Positions 35,044-46,948 of a stretch of 64,000 bases of DNA are shown one piece after another. The position numbers were made by a program, and so were the translations under genes. The notes under the pieces are model-generated. The model was not told the origin of the DNA. It ran no database searches and saw only the letters and a program-made list of their open reading frames with translations. How positions within the stretch are numbered: the first letter of the stretch is position 1; each line of letters begins with the position of its first letter. This stretch comes from Cladorrhinum sp. PSN259 (Eukaryota; Ascomycota; Sordariomycetes; Sordariales; Podosporaceae), in assembly GCA_033725935.1 (NCBI GenBank), contig MU867060.1, forward strand, positions 1 through 64,000. Direction: 5' to 3'.

Positions 35044-36767
35044 ATGAGCGCCTCGACGAGAGTTGCGCGTCAGGCGCTGGTCGTCAACCCCTTTTTGGGC
35101 ACCAGTTCGTCCCCCGAATCCTGCACAACTGTGCATCAATTGATGCAAATTTGCTGACGGCCCCAAATGAAGCCCATGCCCTCCCTAGATCAGCTCTTCT
35201 CGCATCCTCGATCCATCTTGCGCGCAACGCCCGGAACTTGAGGTTGAGCAACCCTGCCACCGCGCTCCTCATCCCGGTTCGGAGCATCACTACCTCGGGA
35301 ACTACTACTCACGGAGGCCCGCCCGGAGGCCCGCCGCCGGGATTCAACGCCGAGGAGGCTAAGAAGCCGCTCCCGAAGGAACCTGCGAGCAGTGCAAAGG
35401 CTGCGTCTCAACTCAAGGCCACCGAGGTCAAGGAAGCTCTTCAGAAGAATGCCGGAGCCACCACGCAAGCAAACGCTGCGGCTTCCACTCAGCCAGCCGC
35501 ATCAAAGGAGGCGGCTGCCGAAAAGACTGAGGTTAAGAAGGAGGAGAAGAAATTGACCATTGGTCAAAAGATCAAGAAGGAGGTGCAACACTACTGGGAT
35601 GGAACCAAACTGCTGGCCGCCGAGGTCAGGATCAGCTCCCGTCTTGCGCTCAAGATGGCCGCAGGGTATGAGCTCACCCGGAGAGAGAATCGCCAGCTCC
35701 AGCGCACAGTGCAGGATCTGGGCCGGCTAGTTCCCTTCTCCATGTTCGTCATCATTCCTTTCGCCGAGCTGCTACTCCCTGTAGCGCTCAAGCTTTTCCC
35801 CAACTTGCTTCCCAGCACTTACGAGGGACAAAAGTCCAAGGATAAGAAGGCGTCGGTTCTCCGAGCCACCCGCAAGGAAGTTAGCTACTTCCTTCGCCAG
35901 ACCATGAAGGAAACTGGTCTACCCCTCACCCCAGCGACGGCCCAGAAGGAGGAGTTCACCAACTTCTTCCGGAAGCTCCGCTCCACGGGAGAGACCCCAA
36001 CGGCCGAGGATGTCATCAAGGTGTGTAAGATCTTCAAGGACGATGTGACCCTTGACAATCTGTCTCGGCCTCAGCTTGTTTCCATGTGCCGGTACCTGAA
36101 CCTTAACACCTTCGGCACCGACATGATGCTTCGCTACCAGCTTCGGCATCGTATGCGGCAGATCAAGCACGATGACCGCGCCATCAGCTACGAAGGTGTT
36201 GATAGCTTGTCTGTTGCCGAGCTGCAGCTCGCCTGCGCCAGCCGCGGTATCAAGAGTTATGGCGTTTCCCCTGCTAGGTTACGGGAGGATCTTCAGACCT
36301 GGTTGGACCTTCGTCTCCATAATGGCGTTCCCTCCACTCTGTTGGTGCTGAGCAATGCCTACATGTATGGCCAGACCCAGACTGAACTGGATAACGTTTC
36401 GAGCCAGATTCAAGCTCTTACCGGCGTTCTCTCGTCGATTCCCGAAGAGCTCTTCCACGAGATTGAGCTCGAGGTGCACCATGCAGAGGGCGCTGCCACC
36501 AACAAGCAGCGTCTCGAGGTCATCAAGGAGCAACAGGAGTTGATTGAGGAGGAATTGCAGCAAGACCAGGAGAACAAAGCAACTGGATTTGCCACTCCCA
36601 GAGACACTGAGGATATTGATGACAAGGAAGAGAGGCAACTGCAGGCTCAGGCTGAGGGCGTTGAGAAGGCTCAGGTCAGCGAGGCAGTAGATGCCGAGAA
36701 GGAGGGCCTGGATGCCGCGAAGGTAGCCAAGGAAGCGGCTTCCGCTTCCGCAACCGAGAAGCAGTAA
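35044..36767 (+). CDS. mdm38: LETM1-type inner-membrane protein Mdm38
   Basis: The long open frame has no ATG before the membrane region, so a short first exon is needed. I use exon 1 35044-35104 (ATGAGCGCC), intron 35105-35172 (GTTCGT, TTGCTGAC, GAAG) and exon 2 35173-36767, giving 551 aa. The N-terminus then reads as a typical matrix presequence (MSASTRVARQALVVNPFLG). An Ala/Lys-rich linker follows, then the LETM1 core: KEVQHYWDGTKLLAAEVRIS, one membrane helix (about LVPFSMFVIIPFAELLLP), RATRKEVSYFLRQTM and the helical ribosome-binding domain. The C-terminal part has coiled coils (RLEVIKEQQELIEEELQQ) and a Lys/Glu/Ala tail. LETM1 proteins maintain mitochondrial K+/H+ exchange and help membrane insertion of mitochondrially made proteins. 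An alternative splice (35109-35188) has a poorer donor. Confidence 0.85.
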
Positions 36768-37110
36768 GGGAAGAGAGGAGAGTGGGCTTTTACAGCGTTT
36801 CATTTTTCTTCTTTCTCCTCTTCTGGTCATATTTTTGCCCAGTGTAAAACACCACATATAAAAGGGAGACCCACCTTATTCAACCTTGAGGGTAGAGGCA
36901 TACACACCTACTCACACACCACAACGGGCCACGCCTTTTCATTTTCAACTCTTTTGTAATAAACCATTACATTGCTAGAAGCGAAATTGGGAAGGAAATT
37001 TTGCTCTGTAGGTATAGAAATAAATGAAATATCATGAAAGACAAACATCAGCTTCAGTAGCAGCATGAGTCACAGTCGTTGCAATAGCTCATTAATTTTT
37101 ATTTGTATCT
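36768..37110. other. 3' region of mdm38
   Basis: 343 bp, A/T-rich from about 36950, between the mdm38 stop and the end of the minus-strand decayed frame. It probably contains the mdm38 polyadenylation site; AATAAA-like TAATAAACC is at 36957-36965. Nothing else is seen. Confidence 0.5.
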
Positions 37111-37860
37111 CTACTTTAGATCAAAAGTTCTCGTCCTTAGAGAATACTGTCCTTGACCTTTCTTTGGAAATAAAGCACCCTTCAGCTCTGCATGGATGGG
37201 TTTCTGCTTCTCCGGCGTCGAAGTCCCGTAGCACTGGTCGACCAGGTGCTGCAGCGTAGCTTCGTTCTCCTGGATTGCCGTGATACCTGGCTTGGAAACG
37301 ACGGCGGAACAGGCTGCTATGCTTCCGGCTGTTTTTTTTGCCAGACCTTCGCCTGAGAAGTTGTAAATGAAGAAGAAAGCGTCGAGTCGGGTGATTTCGT
37401 TGTTGCTAACCGCGAGTGTATAGCAGGTGCTGCTCAGGCGGGAGCCTGCGTCTCCTGATTTGAGGAGTCTTGTGATGACTATTTCTGCTAGGCTGGAGAT
37501 TTCGTCGGCTACGTGGACCACCACTGGAGGAAAAATCGGCAACTGCTTCTTTGGTCGCTTGGAGGATGCTTTTTTTTTTTTTTTTTTTTGGTGTCGTCGC
37601 TGGGGACCTGTGTATTGGATGTACTGGTGCCAGCTTAGGATTCTAGAGATGGGGGACTATGTTGTTGGCGTGGGAGCGAGAATTTAAAGAGCCCGAGTGG
37701 CCTTGGTGAAGGCGCTCGGAGAAGTGGTTGAGCTGATCTCAGGCTGTTTGGTAGATCATATCGACGGCTTCTTGGATTTTCTGGTTATTTGTCTGTTGCT
37801 GAGGTGTGGGTGCCAACTAGGCTGGGGATTTGGGAGGGTGCGATGCCCATTTTTGGTGGG
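37111..37860 (-). pseudogene. Decayed or mis-sequenced hypothetical gene
   Basis: The minus strand from 37569 to 37111 encodes about 150 coding-like residues (VVVHVADEISSLAEIV, then ITAIQENEATLQHLVDQCYG, ending TRTFDLK) with no ATG. A 20-A run on this strand (37589-37570, Lys codons) precedes it. Upstream in a frame shifted by one base there is more coding-like sequence (QKIQEAVDMIYQTA, then DQLNHFSERLHQGHSGSL) interrupted by TGA at 37741-37739 and TAG at 37645-37643. One base gained or lost in the A-run would join the two frames. I do not recognise a family. It may be a pseudogene, a gene with unseen introns, or a sequencing error at the homopolymer. Confidence 0.45.
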
Positions 37861-38559
37861 TTTTACTAATTCAATGTGTCTAGATGTGGACGAGGGCTGT
37901 ATTTAGGAAGAAGGGTGGGCAGGCGGGCGTGAGGAATGGGTTGTCGAGATGATATAAGGGTGATGCTATCCTCGCAAAAGGGGTGCCCGTGCGAATCCAG
38001 CGGATTAGGACATAACTGACTGCCTGAAAATGCTTTCTTCACCAGTAAGCTATACGAATGCCAAACAGCCTTCTCTCTACCACTACGCCCGCATGGTGAC
38101 CAAATCACCGACTGACTCTAGCCGATCCCCTACCGCACGTTCTTCTGAGGGCATACCAAGCTAATCGAATAAGTACGAGTCCTAACAATACTTCTCAAAA
38201 AGTTTACTTCTGATATCCAAAGTATCAATCTCTTAAACCAGCAGATTAAGGTGTGTTTAAGCTCCCCCTTTTCATCCCCGTTGCTGGGCAACTCCCAAGT
38301 CCAGGGTTAGGGTTCCTTTTACATCTGCAACCTTGACGGCCTTGTCAGTTAGACCCACTTATTTCTTTTGACCATGGAACCCAACCCACTTTCACGTCGC
38401 GGGGTCTGGAGTGTTGCGTTGCGACCGACGACCTGCCCATTCATCATAGTTCCCAATTCCAAGCTGCCCAGCGGTCAACCAAATAATTGCGAATTGGCGA
38501 CATTTTGAATTTACTGCCTTTCTCGAATAATATATCACAACAAATACAGCCCAAAAAAG
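37861..38559. other. Upstream region of the Y14 gene
   Basis: 699 bp without a supportable gene. It contains the promoter and A-rich leader (CCCAAAAAAGATG) of the Y14 gene. Confidence 0.55.
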
Positions 38560-39165
38560 ATGCCATCCGACACAGAAATGGACCTCGACCTCCCCGAGAG
38601 CTCCGAGGTCCAAAACACAACAGACACGACAGCCAAGCTGGCCATGATGCAGACGCACGCAAAAGCCACGGCCGTTCGCTCCATCGAGGGCTGGATCGTC
38701 ATGGTAACAAACGTGCACGAGGAGGCAGACGAGGAGGCCATCCACGACAAGTTTGGCGAGTTCGGAGATATTAGAAATGTGCATTTGAATTTGGATCGGA
38801 GGACTGGTTACGTGAAGGTAAAAAAATAAAAAGACCATGAGAACATGAGAATGAGGGGGCTGACTGATTGATGTGAATAAAATTAGGGTTACGCCTTGAT
38901 CGAGTACACTACCCTCGAGGAAGCACGCGCTGCCATCGACGGCGCTCACAACACCGAGCTTTTGGACCAGAACGTGCAGGTCGACTTTGCTTTTGTGCGC
39001 CCTCCGCCCGGTAAGGGCAACAACAACAGTTCCGGTGGTGGATTGAGGGGTGGTGATCGCGGTGGTGCGCAGAGGGGATCGAACCGTGGAGCGAGAAGCG
39101 GAAGGAGCAGGAGCAGAAGTCCCGGGGCTGGTGCTGCCCGCGATGCCAAGGAGGATGATCTTTAA
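38560..39165 (+). CDS. rbm8A: RNA-binding protein Y14/RBM8A, exon junction complex
   Basis: Exon 1 is 38560-38817 and exon 2 is 38887-39165, giving 178 aa. A single RRM spans residues of about 43-120: GWIVMVTNVHEEADEEAI, then DIRNVHLNLDRRTGYVK, GYALIEYTTLEEARAAI and VQVDFAFVRPP. The RNP motifs are atypical, as in Y14, where this surface binds Mago rather than RNA. The N-terminus is acidic, and the tail is Gly/Arg/Ser-rich (SRSRSPG). In the exon junction complex, Y14-Mago locks eIF4A3 on spliced mRNA and affects its localisation, translation and decay. The intron has donor GTAAAA and a TTAG acceptor after CTGACTGA. It is one of the smaller genes here and convergent with RAD50. Confidence 0.93.
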
Positions 39166-39686
39166 AAGCTCTTGGAAAAGCGCCTCGTCTAGTGACCAGG
39201 AAAACGTCTGATGGACCGAAAAGAAAGAAAAAAATAGAGAGGAGATGGGGTAACCATTTCGCGATCAGGGTATTGAGCCAGTCACATTGGACTCGCCAGA
39301 GTCAAGCGGCAGTAGGAAGCCGATGTGTCGTCGACAAGAGGGAATGGGGCAGGGAGAGAAAAAGACATGTCGGCATCTTGCCATGAAATATTACATGGCA
39401 TGTTATTTATCGCTTCTTTACTCAAACAAAGAAATAGGCTAACGTCCTCACAGGGTACAGATTGACTTCAAGACGTCATAATCTTTGCGTGGTTTTGCGG
39501 GTCGATTCTTGTCTGTGATAGAATTTTGGGCATCAAAACTATCACTGAGTATTCTCACGAATGCAAATCAGACGGTGCCATGCAAAGTGAAGGCAAGAGT
39601 TCATCCAATAGACATGCTACCGTGCGCATTAATAAATGACTACCTCTGACCACCCAATTCCCTCCCGAATGCCCACCCAAACCGCA
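39166..39686. other. Convergent 3' region of Y14 and RAD50 genes
   Basis: 521 bp between two stop codons. An A-rich AAGAAAGAAAAAAATAG lies near 39221-39237. Nothing other than 3' untranslated regions is expected. Confidence 0.6.
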
Positions 39687-42600
39687 CTACTGGGAAATCC
39701 TAGTAATATTTTGCACCCTGATAATACTTTTCTGCTTCTCATCTCTCGAGACCTTGTAGAAATTGTCACAGAAATCACTGCAGTTCATGGCCTTTAAAAA
39801 CTCCTCGTCGTGAGTAATCACGATCAGTTGCAAGTTGCCCTGCGATCGCCTCGCCTTGATAATGTTGTGCAAGCTCTCGGCCAGGCTGCGAATATTGTCG
39901 CTATCCAAATTGGTCGTTGGCTCGTCCAGCGCGATCAAGCCGCAATTGACACCAAACGACTCAGCGAGCGCCAGTCGAATGATGATGCAGGCCAACACCT
40001 TCTGACCGGCACTGCACCTCCCACGCATATCCATCTCGGTGTCACCCTTGACCATGGTGACGCGATAATTGTAGATGCGTTTTCCACCACCAGTGGATCC
40101 GGCGCCGGCTTCGACATCGGATTGAATCTGGATCGTGTCAATGTCTGTTCCCTGATACGTCGACTGCCACAACTCGGCAATGGTGCGGTTGATCTCTTCC
40201 ATCTTCATAGAATGAAATTGCATGATTGCGTGGTCAAGCGCTGAGGTACCTCGGCCGAGATCTTCAATAGCCGCCTTGGTCGTCTCGACTTTGATGTGCG
40301 ACTCCTTGTACTTGTCTTTGGCACCCTTCAGCTCCAGATCGTACTCCTCCGTTAGCCTACCAAACTGCTCATCCTTGGTCGCCATAGAACCCATGAGCTG
40401 CTCGCGCTTAGCGCTCAGCTTGGATCTGTTGGACTCGAGGATCTGAGCCTCCCTCATGAACCGGTCGTAATCCTCCCGTGCATCACGGGACTCGAGCTCC
40501 TTGATTTCCTTGATGAGAGCGTCCCGTTCGAGCTTGTGCTTTCGGTAGGTCAAATTGTCGGATATGTTGCGCTTCTTGGCGTCACTGTTGTCGATTTCCT
40601 TGTTGAGCTTGTTGATTTGGACGGTGAGGTCCTTCATCTCGGCTTCGAGGTTGGCAAGACTGGACTCCAAGCTGGCAATGGCACGCTGGTTGGATGCCAG
40701 GTTTGAAGGACCACCCCTTTCGAGATACTCTTCGATCTCACTGTTGATCATCTTCAGCTCGCTGGCCGTCGTTGCAATCATATCTCGCTCATCGGCGATC
40801 TTTTGCTCCTTCCCTCGACCAAGCTGCCGAACTTCCTCGAGAGCGGCCCGGGCGCTCGCGATTTCAGGCTCAAGAGCCTCCAGAACCTTGTCGGCCTCTT
40901 GGACAGTGTCGCGCAGCTGTGCTTGCTCCTCTTTGAATCGGCGGATGTTCTCTTGAAGGCTCCTTTTCCGTTCCAGTTGCTGAACCGCATTGGTAATCTT
41001 GTGCCTAAGTTCTAGTCTCTCAACTTCGAGTTGCGAAGCCAAATCCTTCAACCGCTGCCTCTCGGCTGTTAGTTTGCTGAGCTTGGCTTGAGCAACGCGT
41101 GTTTGCTCTGCACAAGTGGTCTGCTCCTCATTGATCTCATCGGCACTTCGGGTCGAGATGCCGGAAGACTGTTGCGACCTCTCCACTTGTCTCTCGGCGT
41201 CTTGAATATCCTTGTGCGTCTGAGCAATCTTCAGGACGTTTTTGTTGAGTCCTTCAATCTCCTGGCGCTTATCATCTGCCTCCCTGAATGCCAGATCCTG
41301 GTCCTCCAATCGACGCACCAGCTCCTCCTTTTGAGACGAACTCGTGTCAAGGTCCTTGTTCAGCGAGGGCAACTCTTTTTCAAGCCGCTGATATGCATCG
41401 TAGTGTGAGCGCGCAACCTTGAGGGTCCGGAGTGCCTCGGTCAAGAAGGTCTTGTCTTCTTCCCATTTTTCTTTACTCTGTGCAGTGACCAAGCTGGCGA
41501 GATTCTCCATGGCCTGCTTCCTTATCCCTTCTTGGCCAGGAGTGAACGGTCTGGTGCAAGTTTTGCATTTGTTTTGATTTTTCATAGTGTCATAGATTTT
41601 CCCGTAGTGCTTGACGAGATGCTCGAACAGGGCGAGGTCTTGTTCAACGATCGCAAGCTCCTCTTCAACGCTCTTCACTTGGCTGTCGTAATCATCAATA
41701 TTGAGCGGTGGCGAATCATCTTCTGCTGAATCCTTGAGAGCCTTCAGAACAGCCTTCTTGGACTTTTCCTTCTCTGCCAATAGCTTGCTTTGCCGCTCAC
41801 GTGTGTTGGAGAGTCTGTACTCAACCTGTTTGAGGTCTTGCTGAGTACCGTCCTTTGACTTCCTGGCCTGGTCGACTCTGTCTTTTTGACGCTTGAGAGC
41901 ATTCTGAAACTCGGTTTCAATGGTCTCGGGCGTCCAGCCTGGTCCTATCAAAGAGGATAATTGTTCGGTCCAAGTGTTTGTGAGGATGTCAAGGTCTCGC
42001 CGCCGCTCAGTCAGTTGCCTCTTGCGCAGATCGAGTTGGGCGCGTTCTGATGCTAGCCTGGTGCATTCAACAAGCTCACGGCCAAGCTTAGCAGACAGAG
42101 TTTCCAATTTGAATATCTCATCATTCACTTGTCTTATCTGAGAATCCAAATCTGCCGCCTGCTCTTCGGCCTTGGTTGTCTCGATCCTTGCCTCGAGCTC
42201 TTTCATCTCCGTTCGAAGCACTGCCTCTGAGCCTTCATCAATATCCAAGGAGCTTAGCTCGGCCTGAATTGTTGCTGATTCCCGCCCAACTGTCATGATT
42301 CGCTGCTTCGCCGCCGCACGATCACGAATTAGAGACTGCTTTCGGCCTTCGCGCTCTGCGATGACCGAACTTTTCTTATCTAGCTCCTCGGCATTCTCAC
42401 GTTGTAGATATTCCAACTCGCGCTTCTTGTCGTTCAAGAGCTTTTGGATGCGCTCGTAAAAGGCATGAATTTTGCGATCATCCAAATCACCATCATATCC
42501 TCGAATCTCATGACGGTCGGCGGCATCATGAATCATGCGGGTCCGGGCGACAAGTTGACGTTCATACTTGTCTTTATCAGACTGGTGCTTGCCCTGTTCT

Positions 42601-43705
42601 GCTACCTTGGCAGTGTGCTTCGCACGAGATTCCTTGAGCTCTGCTTGTAAATCTTGGTACTGCTCAACCTTTGCGTCCCTGTCTGACACGGTTCTCTCGA
42701 TAGTCTGTGCATACTCGTTGAGGGTGTTCCTGAGGATTTGGTCTGGGTCCGGTAGCTCCTCGATGCGGGAGCGTAGCTCTTTAATAGCATCGTTCTTGTA
42801 CTGAAGCTTTTCCGTCTTGGTGGCAAGATCATTTACAATCTTCAAGAAACTGTTGGCCTGCTGGTACTTTTCTTTGATTTTGCCCGTTTCCTCCGTCATC
42901 TGCTCTTGGAGCAGGCCGCATTGCTCCCGAGCTTCCTCCATTTGCTGAGCAAGTTCCGTCATCAGTTTATAGACCTTGTCAGCTCTCTCTTTATTCGCCT
43001 TGTCCTGAGTTTCAAGGATTTTGAGCTCACGAAGCTCCTCTCCCTTCTTCTTGCGCAGCACCTTGAGGTTGTCGATGACTTTAGTATACTTTTGGGCCTC
43101 AAAGATCTCGTCAAACCGCTTTTTGAGAGCCGAAGGTTCGCTCATGGGCCAAAGGGACTCATCTTGATGGCAGAAGATCACGGCGTCTAGAACAGCTGGT
43201 GATACACCAAGCTTCTCTGGAACAAGCTTATCCAGCTCCATGACCCTGGTGGAGATGACATGGCGACCGGACTGCGACTTGTCACGAAGTAGCAGACTAC
43301 CCTCGAGCGTCTTTTGCGTCCTTGTGGTCTTCTTGACAGTGAGCTGAACATTTCGTGTCACGACGTAGGATTCGCCGATGGTAGAACGAAAGGAGACCTT
43401 GACTTGGGCGCGAACTTCCTTCTCGCCCTCAATTTTCGGGTCGTGGATGAAGGCACCACCTTTGCTGTTAGGTGGGAGCTCTCCGGTGGTCGCATACTTG
43501 AGGCACTCAATGACAGTCTACACGGGCGGCATTGCATTAGCACTCGGTCAAGCTGGGATAGAAAGGGCAGCATGAGACCCACTGTCTTTCCGGAGCCGTT
43601 GTATCCGACGATAAGAGTGAGCGGCGTGTTGAATGCGATGGTCTGCGGCTCTTGGATGCCGAACGAGCGTACGCCCAAGATGGAAAGTTTCTCGATCCTC
43701 GACAT
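39687..43705 (-). CDS. rad50: DNA double-strand-break repair ATPase RAD50
   Basis: Exon 1 is 43705-43583 and exon 2 is 43517-39687, with a 65-bp intron (GTGGGT to TGTAG) cutting the coding sequence directly after the Walker A motif. The product is 1317 aa, matching known RAD50 lengths. Walker A (GYNGSGKT) is at residues 34-41 and the Q-loop region (FCHQDESLWPM) near 160. Two long coiled-coil arms flank the zinc hook CKTC (Cys692, Cys695). The ABC signature (CSAGQK) is near 1209-1214 and Walker B (GLIALDEP) has Asp1239-Glu1240. With Mre11 and Nbs1/Xrs2 it tethers and processes broken ends and activates Tel1/ATM. In Neurospora the RAD50 gene is known as uvs-6. An upstream open extension to 43780 lacks an ATG. 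It is divergent from wc-2. Confidence 0.97.
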
Positions 43706-45191
43706 GACGATGATATCCCGAAGATCGATGAATGAGTGGATGACGGAACCCGCCTTTGCCAGCGGATATTTATCACCCAAGACTACTGCACGCGCTAATA
43801 ATCATTCGATAATCCGTGTGCTTGCATGAGATACTGCCCGAGAGTAATGTGACTGTACCGATGGTATCTGGGCGTTTCCCCAGAGTAAAAAAAAATAACA
43901 ACTTTTTCTTCAAGTATCTAGTGAGGTTGCTGCGAAACGCGTGGTAATCGCGGTTTTTTGGTGGAGTGGGAATTAAAGATCACGTCCTCACGGGACCAGA
44001 GACGCTGTCTTGGGACAGCCGCTGATCTCAGTCCCAGGCAGCAGCAGCAGTTGGTGGGTCCAGCAATCAGATTGGCGAATCTTGGGTTGCTTGGTCGTTG
44101 ATCACAAAGGAGGGTGGGGTGTGTGTGCCCCTCCCTTCAATCAGTCCATCGAACCATTTCCCGGAGGATTTCTTCCCAACTTTCTAGAAAGGGCATTTTA
44201 ACGAGAATAAAAAGCCAAACACTTGTTCCGAGAGCGGCCAGCCAAGGGTAGCCGTGAAATGGAAGTGCGAGGAAGTGAGGCGGCCGTAATGTGTTCCGCC
44301 CAATCAATATTTCGGGGTCTCGTCTGGGCTCGCCGTCCCACAGAGACGCCGGAACCCTTTTCTTGTGCTGCCCTTTGGTATCCACGGGAGCGTATGATGT
44401 CAACTGGCTGTTCCGGCCCTGGAAAAGTCCCTGTTCGGCACGCCAGCAGTCCCCTTGTAACCAGTCAAGTCCATCGCCCTCTGTGACCAGTTTGCTCGGC
44501 AAGCCACATGCGAACGCCAGGCATTGTATTCGGTGGTGTATTGTTTCTGATGACTACCGGCGTCTGACACTCCAGTGGTGGACCCGACTTCGTCGACGAT
44601 TGTGACGGTTCCGGAGGCAGGCGGGAAGGGAGTACGGAGGCATGGTACTGCAAAGCTACCTCACCTTACCGAATGGGTTCCAGGTCGTGGTGTGGTGGGT
44701 ATGTGGGCCCTCTCCCCCTCTCCCGGTGTCCCCAAGATTCCCATCCTGAACTCGAGGAATCCCATCCTGCTCCTCTCCATCTGCGTCCAGTCCCCTCCAC
44801 CACTCATAGCTAAAAAGGGTTCAGTGCCGCGGCCGGGTTCTAGATTCTCTCTGCTGGCGCTGCGATCGTCGCCCTTTTATCAGTTTGTTTTTTAAAAGTA
44901 CCTGGGTAGTCCACAGCTGCCATCCCACTTTCCTACACCTCAAGTGGCGTGCTTTTTTGCTTTTCAAGACACTCCGGCCATGTGCAGAGGCAGAAGGGAT
45001 ATCCGTCGTCGTGATACAACCTCTCCATTGCCTTAATGATTATCTGATAATCCGGTTTCCTCATCGGTCGACGCGCAGCCAAGCAATACAGACGCTGCAG
45101 CCCGCCCTCAGCCCAGATTGAAAGCAGCACTTGCAAACAGCCACCATAAGCCCCTGTTTGCGCCCCGGTGCGCGCTCAACCAGTCTTCATC
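43706..45191. promoter_or_regulatory. Divergent region between RAD50 and wc-2
   Basis: 1,486 bp separate the start codons of RAD50 (minus) and wc-2 (plus). Several short open frames occur but no gene is supported. The sequence near wc-2 probably contains a long leader. I could not identify a light-response element with confidence. Confidence 0.5.
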
Positions 45192-45594
45192 ATGTCTCAC
45201 GGCCACCAGATGCCGAACGCCAACTATTTTGGTTATGGCACGGAAACGGTCGGTGGCCCTCTTCTTTGTCTGACCTTTTTATTTCACCACTGACGCCGTG
45301 GTCTGAGGACCATCATTCTGGCAGATGAACCCTGATCCAAATGACATGATGTCGATGCTAGACACTTCAATGTTTCCCAATTTTGACGACTCACCAACCA
45401 TGATGACCCTCGACAACGATGCGATGGCTCACCAATTTGCATCAGCCCCGCCACCAGTAGTCGATGCACAACAGCATTTCCATGAGCAGCAGCAGCAGCA
45501 GCATCATCAATTACAACAGCTTCGACATCAACAACGGGAAGCCCAGTCTCAGGCCGACTCCCAACAGCAACAGCAGCAACAACAACAACCGCAA

Positions 45595-45625
<31 letters not shown>

Positions 45626-46948
45626 GGCGAACCTTGCCCGGCGTGCCGGAAGTGTCTACCAGCAATACCAGTTCTTCAAATTCTAACGGTGCCGCCGCTG
45701 GCCCTTCTCCTGTGACCGCCTTGACCCCTTCCACGTCCAGCAATGCAAATGCGCTCACCGAGTTTACGAAGCGTCGTAACTGGCCAGCAAAAGTAGTTGA
45801 GGAGTTACGGGATTTCTTGCACATCTTAGACTCCCACGGGAGAATAAAACATGTGTCACCGAGCGTGGAAGCCCTCACGGGCTATAAACCAACCGATCTT
45901 CAGGATTTGTTTCTCAAAGATCTGATCCACCCGGACGACGTTGGCCTCTTCAACTCGGAATTCAATGAATCCATAGCAGACGGTAGTCAATTACGACTCT
46001 TTTACAGACTTCGCAAAGCAGATGGAAAGTACTCGGTTTTTGAAGCAGTCGGCCATGCGCACATTGCCGCCGCCAAGTTTGCGCCGAACCCGAACAATCA
46101 ATCGCCGTTTTGCCAGGCTGTTTTCATGATGTCCCGGCCTTATCCCACCAAAAATGCCAGCTTTTTGGATTCATTTTTGGAGCACAAAATAGAGAACGAG
46201 CGTTTGCGACGAAAAATTGCAGAACTAAGAAAAGAGGAGCAAGAGGAGGTCGATGGGTCTCAAAGGACGTGGGCGCTCAGCCAGGAAGGACGTTCGGATG
46301 TTACTCCCTCAGACGACGCCATGCGATTGTCTTCCGCCACGCCCATGTACTCCAATCCCAGTTCCATGGATATTTCCATGCCTCCCCCAGACCGACCCAA
46401 CAGCGCGGCTCTCAACATAGCCTTGACAAGAGAGAATCTGGAGAATATCACAGGCGCCCGTCCAGACTCGATCCGCGACAAAATGGCGCGCTACGAGGGC
46501 ACTACTCACGCTGAAACAATTGAGATGCTTACTGGGTTGAGGTATCAAGAGGGGGAAAGGAGCAGAGGCATCACGACAGGCAATGCGAGTCCCATACTCG
46601 TCAAGGGCGATGCAGGCATCGCTATTCCCCTTGACAGAGACGGGCGTCTGGGCGAGAGGGATAAGAAGAAGAAACAAAAAGTAGCCGAGGAATACGTGTG
46701 CACAGACTGCGGTGGGTTTTATTTATCTTGCATATCTCTTTTAAGGTTAATCTGCATACTGACTGCTTAATTTGAAAGGAACCTTGGAATCTCCAGAATG
46801 GCGGAAAGGGCCTCAGGGTCCCAAGACGTTATGCAATGCTTGTGGTCTTCGGTGGGCCAAACAAGAGAAGAAGAACAAGACAAAGGGTAATGGAGCTAAC
46901 AACGCAGGCGGCGTGGCTGAGGGAGGTCCGAATGAGAATGTGGGATAA
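45192..46948 (+). CDS. wc-2: White Collar-2, PAS/GATA blue-light and clock transcription factor
   Basis: Three exons: 45192-45248, 45325-46711 and 46779-46948, giving 537 aa (the Neurospora protein is about 530). The short first exon starts MSHGHQMPNANYFGYG. The second begins NPDPNDMMSMLDTSMFPNF, a block I recall from WC-2. A poly-Gln region lies at about residues 72-119, with an uninterrupted end. A single PAS domain spans about 182-291 (HILDSHGRIKHVSPSVEALT, then LIHPDDVGLFNSEF); this pairs with White Collar-1. A basic nuclear-localisation stretch (ERDKKKKQK) precedes the GATA zinc finger Cys478-x2-Cys481-x18-Cys500-x2-Cys503 (CTDCG, then CNACGLRW), which the last intron interrupts. WC-1/WC-2 activates light genes and the frequency clock gene. 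It is divergent from RAD50. Confidence 0.97.
45486..45630 (+). repeat. CAG/CAA tracts coding for poly-Gln in wc-2
   Basis: Mixed CAG and CAA codons at 45487-45505 and 45562-45630, in two blocks. The second block ends with about 11 CAG/CAA codons after a Pro. Such tracts vary in length between strains. Confidence 0.9.
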
